Origin: Nitrospira sp.
GTDB taxonomy: Bacteria; Nitrospirota; Nitrospiria; Nitrospirales; Nitrospiraceae
Assembly: GCA_005116815.1 (NCBI GenBank)
Contig: SWDR01000022.1
Coordinates: 10,023 to 56,819 of the forward strand
Length of the DNA stretch: 46,797 nucleotides
Direction: 5' to 3'
Positions within the stretch are counted from its first letter, which is position 1, and every line of letters starts with the position of its first letter. Shown one piece after another: positions 1 to 5,808 of this stretch. The translations under genes and the position numbers were made by a program. The notes under the pieces are model-generated. The model saw only the letters and a program-made list of their open reading frames with translations. It ran no database searches and had not been told where the DNA came from.

Positions 1-235
1 GAAGACGCGAACAATGGAGCGGCTTGGGTCGAACTTCCGATCAGATTCTCGGCAACAACAATATCGGTGATGGGCCGTTCTATTTGCTGTTTCATGCGAG
101 GCCCGCCGCATGAAACAGGAGTACCTTAACAGAGCCGAACGTGAAAAGCTATAGCCGCTCTTTCTGCAGCGCGGTGGGACCTGTGCAGTGGAGAGTGGCG
201 CGTGAGGGCCTGGTCGAGGGATTCAGCCGACGGTC
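1..235. other. Window edge without an assignable gene
   Basis: Short frames are open on the plus strand to stops at 110-112 and 127-129, so the C-terminal end of a gene starting outside the window is possible, but neither frame gives a recognisable protein. The only clear structure is the hairpin at 87-118. No RNA gene was seen. Confidence 0.4.
87..118. terminator. Strong hairpin, probable bidirectional terminator
   Basis: Perfect 12-bp inverted repeat CTGTTTCATGCG / CGCATGAAACAG with an 8-nt loop. There is no strong T-tract on either side. It lies downstream of the minus-strand gene ending at 236 and would end any plus-strand gene entering from the left. The terminator role is inferred from structure and position. 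Confidence 0.5.
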
Positions 236-538
236 CTATACATCTGCGTTTCCGGTTGGGCCGGGACCAGGCCAAATGAGGTAGGGCGGCTTTTTCATCG
301 TCTCAGCAGAACGCGGGTAGAGGCGCTGGGCATGGTTGTAGGCGTCTTCTTGAGCCACGAGGCAGGTGGCTGCAGCGAGATGGTTGGAGACGACGCGGAA
401 GGCCCCTCGATCATCGGCTTCGATGGTCGCCATGTAGAGGGCACAGGAGAAACTGCCCTCTTTTGAACAGGCTGTGCTGATCAATAGGTGCGATCCATCG
501 GGAAATGTCATGATCGGGTCTAAGTTGGTACGGCCCAT
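236..538 (-). CDS. Hypothetical protein, 100 aa
   Basis: I do not recognise this protein. It starts with ATG after a good ribosome-binding site (GGAGAAGGA, about 6 nt upstream). There is no signal peptide or membrane segment; the chain is soluble, with an alpha-helical stretch around DAYNHAQRLYPRSAE and a proline/glycine-rich tail. It contains three or four cysteines. It sits about 30 bp downstream of the RRM gene on the same strand and may be co-transcribed with it and the desaturase. The strong ribosome-binding site is the main reason to accept it as a gene. Confidence 0.55.
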   Translation of the reverse strand: MGRTNLDPIMTFPDGSHLLISTACSKEGSFSCALYMATIEADDRGAFRVVSNHLAAATCLVAQEDAYNHAQRLYPRSAETMKKPPYLIWPGPGPTGNADV

Positions 539-568
539 AGTGATTCCTTCTCCAAGACGTGTGCGAGG

Positions 569-832
569 TTAGGCTGGTTGGTTTGCGTAGGGAGTCACGT
601 AAAGCCTAAGGAGGTGTCCCTCCCATTCGGTGCCTTCAAGGGCCACCACGGCGCTCAAGGCCTGTTCGCCGGACCCCATTTCGACGAATCCGTATCCGGC
701 GGATTTTCCTGTATGTTTAAACCGGACCACATAGGCTCTGGCGACCAGTCCATAGGAGGAGAACAGGCCGCGTAGCTCGCAGTCCGAGACCTTGTCCGGG
801 AGCCCTCCCACATACAGGACTCGTTTCCCCAT
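569..832 (-). CDS. RRM-domain RNA-binding protein
   Basis: Single RNA-recognition-motif protein of 87 aa, almost entirely the RRM fold. RNP2 is visible as LYVGGL near residue 6 and RNP1 as SAGYGFVEM near residue 45; these place aromatic residues on the RNA-binding sheet. Bacterial proteins of this size bind single-stranded RNA in the cytoplasm, and several (for example the cyanobacterial Rbp family) are cold-induced. A purine-rich ribosome-binding site (GAAGGGA) precedes the ATG. It lies 20 bp downstream of the desaturase on the same strand, so a shared transcript is likely. The cold link is inference from family and neighbours. Confidence 0.88.
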   Translation of the reverse strand: MGKRVLYVGGLPDKVSDCELRGLFSSYGLVARAYVVRFKHTGKSAGYGFVEMGSGEQALSAVVALEGTEWEGHLLRLYVTPYANQPA

Positions 833-853
833 CGAGATTCCCTTCGTGACGTA

Positions 854-1783
854 TTACGTCGTTCGAGTGAGCGAGTCTTCGACGTACGAGCCAGTCCGCA
901 GCGATGTCGCAAGTCCTAGTGAATAGAGCCCGAGGATGAGCCATTTCGAGGGATCAAAGTGATACCAGCGATGGCCGTTTCGGTAGTCGGTCGGATACAT
1001 ATGATGGTAGTTATGGTACCCCTCGCCAAACGTCACGAGAGACACGAGCCAGCTGTCTCGACTGGAATCTGACGTGCCGTGTGGTTGCTGTCCCCACAGA
1101 TGGCAGACGGAGTTGATGCAAAACGTCGAATTGAGCACGGCGAACGTGCGTCCCACACCGGCGAGGAGAAAGCAGCCGATGCCGCCCATGATGCCGTTGT
1201 GGAGAAAGCCGATGAGAAACGTGCCGGCTAGACCTGTGAGAACCAGGAGGGGGTAATGTTGGTGTTGCCAGATCGCAACGGGATCGTTCGCGACGCGCGT
1301 CGCATATTTTGGATCGGCATATTGATCAGGGGTAAAGAGCCATCCGCAGTGGCTATGCCAGAATCCCAGTTGCGCGTTGTACGGATCTTTGACCTCGTCG
1401 CAATGTGCGTGATGTCGCAGATGATCGGATGCCCATTTGATGGCGGAGTTTTGCAGCGCCCAAGCCCCCGCGATTAAGAGTGCGCCCTTGACCCAGTTCG
1501 GGCAGTCGAAGCTTCGGTGGGCCATCAGTCGATGGTAGCCGACTGTGATACCCAGTCCACTGGCGACATAGAGGAGTCCAAAGAGGGACCAGTCCAGCCA
1601 GCTGTAGTGATAGACGTATCCATAGAGCGGAACTCCGATCATGGCGCCTACGGCAATGGCGCAAAACAATATGATCGTCCAGACTTTGTTGTAGCGTCGG
1701 CTAATCGCAATCGGAAGTCCTGTCGATGTTATGGCGATCGTGGGTGATCGTGGAGTCGCGCGTTGTGGGGCTGTCTGGCTCAT
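854..1783 (-). CDS. Acyl-lipid/acyl-CoA fatty acid desaturase (delta-9 type)
   Basis: Membrane di-iron desaturase of 309 aa that would introduce a cis double bond into saturated acyl chains and so keep membranes fluid. The three histidine boxes of the stearoyl-CoA desaturase family are present: HRLMAH near residue 104, HLRHH near 141 and HNYHH near 258. Hydrophobic segments lie before box 1 (about residues 35-90) and between boxes 2 and 3, as expected for a four-helix membrane protein. The length is normal. The ATG has a GAGG ribosome-binding site. It is first in a minus-strand set with the RRM gene, and is divergent from a DEAD-box helicase across a 594-bp spacer. Confidence 0.92.
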   Translation of the reverse strand: MSQTAPQRATPRSPTIAITSTGLPIAISRRYNKVWTIILFCAIAVGAMIGVPLYGYVYHYSWLDWSLFGLLYVASGLGITVGYHRLMAHRSFDCPNWVKGALLIAGAWALQNSAIKWASDHLRHHAHCDEVKDPYNAQLGFWHSHCGWLFTPDQYADPKYATRVANDPVAIWQHQHYPLLVLTGLAGTFLIGFLHNGIMGGIGCFLLAGVGRTFAVLNSTFCINSVCHLWGQQPHGTSDSSRDSWLVSLVTFGEGYHNYHHMYPTDYRNGHRWYHFDPSKWLILGLYSLGLATSLRTGSYVEDSLTRTT

Positions 1784-2183
1784 CGGGCCTCTTCGTTCAT
1801 CGGAATGCGTACACGGCCTTAGGCCGACATTATACGCGGCATTGTTATTCGTTCAAGGACCCTTCGGTCCTGGTCGTTTGCCGATCGTACGGCTGGAACA
1901 GAGATGAGTGCGGCACGGACTGGTTCTGTTGTTCGATCTCTTTGATGAGATCTGTATGCAGAGTAGGGCGGAAACTAGAGCATCGATCGCGCAGGATCTA
2001 GAGGGAGGGAGTTATGGCGCGAGGGATAGAGTAGTGACCGAGCTTGAACCTCTTTCACCATATCACAGTTCATTGAGGATAGCGACCGAGCTGGTCATTC
2101 CAACATGAACAGCAGTTCTATGTATTGGAAGTGCGGGCTATTTACCCCGTGATATTTTCGAGCCTCTTGATTTTTCGAGAGAG

Positions 2184-2212
2184 TTGACGCCTGTAGGGGC
2201 GTACTGTACGAT
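2184..2212 (+). promoter_or_regulatory. Predicted sigma70-type promoter of the DEAD-box helicase
   Basis: TTGACG (2184-2189), a 17-nt spacer, then TACGAT (2207-2212): five of six matches at -35 and four of six at -10. Transcription would begin near 2219 and leave an untranslated leader of about 160 nt before the GTG start at 2378. Confidence 0.55.
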
Positions 2213-2226
2213 GATTGTACATCGTA
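2207..2226. promoter_or_regulatory. Palindrome over the -10 element, possible operator
   Basis: Perfect 7-bp inverted repeat TACGATG / CATCGTA with a 6-bp centre. The left arm contains the predicted -10 hexamer and the right arm covers the expected transcription start. It could be a repressor site or a hairpin at the 5' end of the RNA. No regulator is identified. Confidence 0.35.
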
Positions 2227-2377
2227 GCCGCAGTGTCCGGCGGTACGACTGTATACACCATAACGGACTTCGCGATCGCATCGCGACCAGGTCCTATTGG
2301 AGTGGATGCCTTCCTGGTTTCTCTCCCCTCGGCTCTCTGATCCCGTCTTAATGCGATCACACTGAAAGGATAGTGCA

Positions 2378-3631
2378 GTGCATACCTCTGTTCACACGAG
2401 TTTTCACACCCTTGGTTTGTCCGAACCGCTTTTGCGGGATTTAACGGCAGCGGGCTTATTGGTTCCTACTCCTATTCAAGCCCAAGCCATTCCCCCAGCC
2501 CTTGAGGGCCGGGACGTGATCGGGTGCGCGCAGACCGGCACCGGGAAGACCGCGGCGTTTGTGGTGCCGATGATTGAGCGGCTTGCCGCCTTGCCCAAAG
2601 GGCATCCGCAGGCGTTGATTCTTGCGCCGACCCGCGAATTAGCGTTGCAGATTTTCGATTCGATCGAGAAGCTGGGGCGGAGCCACAATATCTCTGCCAC
2701 GGTTATTGTCGGGGGAAGCGATATGCAGGCGCAGATTAGAGGTCTGCGGCAGCGGCCCGACATTCTGGTTGCCACACCGGGGCGGTTACTGGACCATATG
2801 TGGAACGGGACGGTCAATATGCTTCCCATCAAGATTCTGGTGCTGGACGAAGCCGACCGTATGCTCGATATGGGCTTCGCTCCGCAGATCAATCAGATTC
2901 TTGACGCGCTCCCGTTGGAGCGGCAGACGTTACTGTTTTCCGCCACGCTTCCGACGGATGTGACCCGCCTGGTTCAAGCGAGCCTGAAGGATGCCGTTCG
3001 TGTGATGGTGACGCCGCACTCGACGACGGCTGAAGGTGTGACGCAGGCGGTGCACTACACGACGTTCCATGAAAAGACGAATCTCTTGGTGTCGTTGCTG
3101 GGTGTAGAGCGGGGGACTGTTCTCGTCTTCGCTCGGACGAAGAGCCGGGTCGATCGGCTGGGTCAGACGCTGGAGCAGGCCGGTCACCGTGTTGCGGTCA
3201 TCCACGGAGATCGAACGTTGCCGCAGCGCCTCCGTGCACTTGACGGATTTAAGCGCGGGCAAGTGAGGATTCTCGTCGCGACGGACGTTGCCGCCCGCGG
3301 AATCGACGTGGCGAATATCGGCCATGTGGTGAATTACGACTTGCCAAACTCTCCGGAGGACTATATCCATCGTATTGGGCGGACAGCCAGGATGAAGATG
3401 ACTGGGCGAGCCACCAGTTTCGTGACGGCTGAGGATCATGACCAGCTGCGAGCAATCGAGACTCTGTTGGGGCACGCTGTGCCATTGGCAGAGGGAAGTC
3501 CTGGCCCCGGTGATCGTTCCCCTTCGAGGGGAGGGGCTGATCGCTCCAGGGGCGATCGTCAGCGGTGGGGCCGTCCAGGCGAGGATAGACGTCAACAGCA
3601 GTCAGGTCCCGTTGTGCCTGAGGGGGTCTAG
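2378..3631 (+). CDS. DEAD-box ATP-dependent RNA helicase (RhlE-like)
   Basis: 417-aa cytoplasmic RNA helicase that unwinds RNA duplexes in ribosome assembly or mRNA decay. All core motifs are present in order: a Q motif (PTPIQAQAIP), Walker A AQTGTGKT, PTRELALQ, TPGRLLDHM, the DEAD box in VLDEADRMLD, SAT, then in the second RecA lobe HGDRTLPQR, ATDVAARGID and HRIGRTAR. The tail after about residue 370 is short and rich in Gly, Arg, Gln and Pro, typical of RhlE-type enzymes. The start is GTG with GAAAGGA 7 nt upstream. A long leader and neighbouring RRM and desaturase genes suggest cold induction; that is inference. The exact subfamily is uncertain. Confidence 0.93.
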   Translation: MHTSVHTSFHTLGLSEPLLRDLTAAGLLVPTPIQAQAIPPALEGRDVIGCAQTGTGKTAAFVVPMIERLAALPKGHPQALILAPTRELALQIFDSIEKLGRSHNISATVIVGGSDMQAQIRGLRQRPDILVATPGRLLDHMWNGTVNMLPIKILVLDEADRMLDMGFAPQINQILDALPLERQTLLFSATLPTDVTRLVQASLKDAVRVMVTPHSTTAEGVTQAVHYTTFHEKTNLLVSLLGVERGTVLVFARTKSRVDRLGQTLEQAGHRVAVIHGDRTLPQRLRALDGFKRGQVRILVATDVAARGIDVANIGHVVNYDLPNSPEDYIHRIGRTARMKMTGRATSFVTAEDHDQLRAIETLLGHAVPLAEGSPGPGDRSPSRGGADRSRGDRQRWGRPGEDRRQQQSGPVVPEGV

Positions 3632-3772
3632 GCTTCTCGGTCGAGCGGGGTGGCAGGACTCAGGCGTATGTCAGTGCTGGACGTATGGGACTGATGCCGA
3701 CGATTGAAAATGATTTGCCGGCCTTGGTAGATGCAAAGGACCTGGTGCTTCACGGAGGCTGATGGCTGATAT

Positions 3773-3799
3773 AGCCGCGTGGTTGCCCTCCACGCGGCT
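3773..3799. terminator. Strong terminator-like hairpin
   Basis: Perfect 10-bp GC-rich stem AGCCGCGTGG / CCACGCGGCT with a 7-nt loop. It lies between the end of the helicase and the end of the convergent small ORF at 3883, where a bidirectional terminator is expected. The T-rich tail is weak on both strands. Confidence 0.6.
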
Positions 3800-3882
3800 G
3801 GGCTGGCTTTCAGTTGAACGATTTGTGAGGGCGGCATCGGTTGAGCGTGATGTGATGCGCGTGGCCTGCCCTCACATCATTC

Positions 3883-4074
3883 CTAGTAGAGCGGTTCTTG
3901 TGGGCCCCACTGAAGCCCTGCCAAATCAGGATCTTCTCCTCCCTCAGTGTTCGAGGGGCGATCTGGCTTCTCGGTCTTGCGCTGTTCCCGCTTCGCGTCT
4001 TTATCGCGCCGCTGGACCTGTTTCGCTTTCTCGCGGTCTCGTTTTGCGATGGTCGTTTTTCCTGCTCGTCCGAT
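3883..4074 (-). CDS. Small conserved-type basic protein with no standard start codon
   Basis: This 63-codon frame is not in the ORF track because it has no ATG/GTG/TTG. It encodes a highly charged Lys/Arg-rich helical stretch followed by an acidic tail GEDPDLAGLQWGPQEP. That layout, a basic helix and then a short G-E-D-P-D-x-A-G-x-x-x-G-P-Q tail, is familiar to me from small uncharacterised proteins of Deltaproteobacteria and similar groups. A strong Shine-Dalgarno (AAAGGAGGG) precedes two consecutive ATC codons; the second is 5 nt from GGAGG and sits where ATG would be expected. Either ATC is the start, or the start codon has been lost by mutation or sequence error. Function unknown. Confidence 0.5.
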   Translation of the reverse strand: MGRAGKTTIAKRDREKAKQVQRRDKDAKREQRKTEKPDRPSNTEGGEDPDLAGLQWGPQEPLY

Positions 4075-4141
4075 GATGCCCTCCTTTGCGTGACGACTCG
4101 TCGTGATTCGTCAATCGCTTGCCATTATGGTCTGGCTTCGT

Positions 4142-4429
4142 CTACGAGGGCGACGGTTCCGTCGCTCCTCGGCGTCTCTTGCTGGTTGAGTCAGGAGCAT
4201 GATTGGTCGATTTGGCTTCCCGCTCAGCCGTACGCGAGCGAGTGCCTTGGCCGAATCCACGGCTCGCCATGTTCGACACCTGCTGGCGGATATCCTCCAT
4301 GGAGGTCGTCAGACTTGGATCAAGAGGAATTGGAAGGCCGAGTACCTCCCACCTGATTTTTGGTTTCCTGGTCGCCCTTGCGCGGTTCTTTCTCGTTTTG
4401 TCGGCTCGCCACCCAGTGGATAGCTTCAT
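4142..4429 (-). CDS. Small hypothetical protein, possibly carrying compensating frameshifts
   Basis: 95-aa basic protein with no recognised family. The ATG has an excellent ribosome-binding site (AAAGGAG, 5 nt). The first 30 or so residues look unnatural (many Arg/Lys/Trp), while the +1 frame over the same bases reads smoothly as EAIHWVASRQNEKEPRKGDQ. The frame becomes natural again from about EVLGLPIPLDPSL. One missing G after the ATG and one extra G near GGTGGGAGG would explain this. It lies upstream of the start-less small gene at 3883 on the same strand. The gene is probably real; the printed N-terminal sequence is doubtful. Confidence 0.45.
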   Translation of the reverse strand: MKLSTGWRADKTRKNRARATRKPKIRWEVLGLPIPLDPSLTTSMEDIRQQVSNMASRGFGQGTRSRTAEREAKSTNHAPDSTSKRRRGATEPSPS

Positions 4430-4817
4430 AGATGCTCCTTTATAGAACCAGGCATCTCCGGTTTGGTCCGATGCTCGATGGAGATGAGGGGATCGGATAG
4501 AAATGCTTCAATCACTTCGCCCATTGGTCTGTTTGGTATTCGCGCAGACATTCAATGGAACGTAAGAGCAGCTCGTCAGGACTGAATCAAGCGCGCTGGA
4601 ACGATCGAGTGAGATGGGGCCGCGCGAGGCAAATAGCTGGCTCGTACGAACGGGCAGAATACCATGGGGTATGGCGAGAGTCAAACGTGGCATGTTCACG
4701 AGGTCTGACCAGGGTGGAGCGCTTTGTGCCTTGTTCTGGGGTGCCACGTAGAATTCATGAAATAATTTTCTGCGTAGAACGATCTGGCGTACAGTAGCGA
4801 CAGGGGAGGGGCGCTCT
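4430..4817. other. Divergent intergenic region, no gene seen
   Basis: Track ORFs in this stretch have no ribosome-binding sites and no recognisable protein. A 7-bp inverted repeat (CATCTCC 4453-4459 / GGAGATG 4480-4486, 20-nt loop) is present. TACAGT at 4790-4795 could be the -10 of the first PilZ gene, but no good -35 goes with it. Confidence 0.4.
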
Positions 4818-5198
4818 ATGGAACAACTCGCATCTCGATCTTCTGGCTTGAATAAGTTTCGCCGGCATTCGCGTGTGCGCATTACCGCTCCGTTCGCTTG
4901 CGCGTTGTCGCGCCGTCAGGTCCGTCGTTGGGTGCGCCGGACCCCGATTGACTTGGGTGTGGTCTACGATCTTTCGGTACGCGGGGCGCGAGTCAGCACG
5001 GAGGCTGAGATCAAGCCTGGAGATGAAATTACATTGAGCCTGCGTCTTCCCAGGCAAATCAAGCCTGCCGAAATTGCCGTGGCCACGGTGCAGTGGACAA
5101 AGGATCAATTCTTCGGCCTGGCTTTTACGGAGTTGTCTCCAGCGGCACAGAGCCGTTTGGAAAAGTATGTGGCGGGCATGTCAACGGGCGCCGCATAA
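4818..5198 (+). CDS. PilZ-domain protein (c-di-GMP receptor), copy 1
   Basis: 126-aa single-domain PilZ protein. The c-di-GMP-binding signature is complete: an arginine motif RRHSRVR near residue 15 and DLSVRG (D-x-S-x-x-G) near residue 53. Such proteins bind c-di-GMP and pass the signal to a partner by protein contact. No membrane segment. The ATG follows a purine-rich AGGGGAGGGG. A paralogue begins 47 bp downstream, and the next (convergent) gene is a pilus-type ATPase, so a role in surface motility or pili is plausible but not shown. Confidence 0.88.
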   Translation: MEQLASRSSGLNKFRRHSRVRITAPFACALSRRQVRRWVRRTPIDLGVVYDLSVRGARVSTEAEIKPGDEITLSLRLPRQIKPAEIAVATVQWTKDQFFGLAFTELSPAAQSRLEKYVAGMSTGAA

Positions 5199-5245
5199 GT
5201 ATCCCCTGTCCAGGATGTATGGAAGGGTGCGGATGAGAGGTTGGA

Positions 5246-5596
5246 ATGGGGACTGAGTCAAGACGGTATCCGCGTCTTCGCATTCCGGCACCCTTCGCCT
5301 GTTCGTTTGCACGCATCGGCTTACAGCGATGGGCAGCGGCTGAGCGAGCAGGATTGGGCGTCGTGCTTGATGTGTCGTTGAACGGTGCAAAAGTGATGAG
5401 CCCCGCCGTCATGAGCCAGGGAGATCAGCTCGCGGTCAGTCTGCGATTGCCGGATCAGACGACGACGATGAATGTCGATGCGACCGTGCGATGGGGTACT
5501 CGTCATACATTTGGATTGGAATTTAGTGCGCTCTCTCAACGCGCTGAAACGCGCCTGCGGAAGTTTCTCTCCCGTGTTCCCTCGCCACAGACATAG
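5246..5596 (+). CDS. PilZ-domain protein (c-di-GMP receptor), copy 2
   Basis: 116-aa single-domain PilZ protein, clearly a paralogue of the gene just upstream (shared APFACSFAR-like and SLRLPDQ-like blocks). The binding motifs are RRYPRLR near the N-terminus and DVSLNG near residue 42. Tandem duplication followed by divergence is the simplest history; the two may form a heterodimer or serve different partners. Probably co-transcribed with copy 1. The ATG is preceded by a weak GAGAGGTTGGA ribosome-binding site. Confidence 0.87.
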   Translation: MGTESRRYPRLRIPAPFACSFARIGLQRWAAAERAGLGVVLDVSLNGAKVMSPAVMSQGDQLAVSLRLPDQTTTMNVDATVRWGTRHTFGLEFSALSQRAETRLRKFLSRVPSPQT

Positions 5597-5705
5597 GATC
5601 ATTTGGTTCGGTCATCTTCTTCGGGGCTTCCGTTACTCCGCAGCTATGTTGATAGCCAGCGGCAGCCTCCCCCGGGTGAATGCTTGGCATTCGACCATGC
5701 TGAGT

Positions 5706-5730
5706 CGGCGAGGCATGCATGGTCTCGCCG
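5706..5730. terminator. Hairpin between convergent genes
   Basis: Inverted repeat CGGCGAG / CTCGCCG (7 bp) with an 11-nt loop, in the 212-bp space between the end of the second PilZ gene and the end of the pilus-type ATPase. It is a candidate bidirectional terminator; no clear T-tract is present. Confidence 0.4.
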
Positions 5731-5808
5731 CTATAGCGGGTGGATCTGAGAGGGCTGAGGTTGCTCGGGGAGAAAGCGGGCGCTGTGACGGCGGCCCGTC
5801 ATCTGTGA

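Larger units (their letters stand above)
1784..2377. other. Divergent intergenic region between desaturase and helicase
   Basis: No convincing gene: the track ORFs here lack ribosome-binding sites and recognisable sequence. It holds the promoters of two divergent genes. A sigma70-like promoter for the helicase is visible at 2184-2212, giving a leader of about 160 nt. The start-proximal site of the desaturase lies at the left end. The length and the leader are compatible with temperature-dependent mRNA control, which is inference only. Confidence 0.5.

Noticed and set aside
655-912. Track ORFs on both strands overlapping the RRM and desaturase genes
   Set aside because: They are shadow frames of well-supported genes and show no motif or ribosome-binding site.
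1726-2108. Plus-strand ORFs in the desaturase-helicase spacer
   Set aside because: Cys/Arg/Ser-rich composition, no ribosome-binding site, no family; best read as promoter and leader DNA.
3628-4356. Plus- and minus-strand ORFs of 69-152 aa after the helicase
   Set aside because: Low-complexity or antisense of the small minus-strand genes at 3883 and 4142.
4440-4500. Possible tRNA from a CATCTCC/GGAGATG stem
   Set aside because: No cloverleaf, anticodon stem or T-loop sequence could be built around it.
4508-5108. Minus-strand ORFs opposite the first PilZ gene
   Set aside because: Antisense shadows of the PilZ coding frame.
5641-5730. Possible sigma54 promoter TTGGCATTCGACCATGCT
   Set aside because: GG and GC are 11 bases apart instead of 10, and it points into no gene start.
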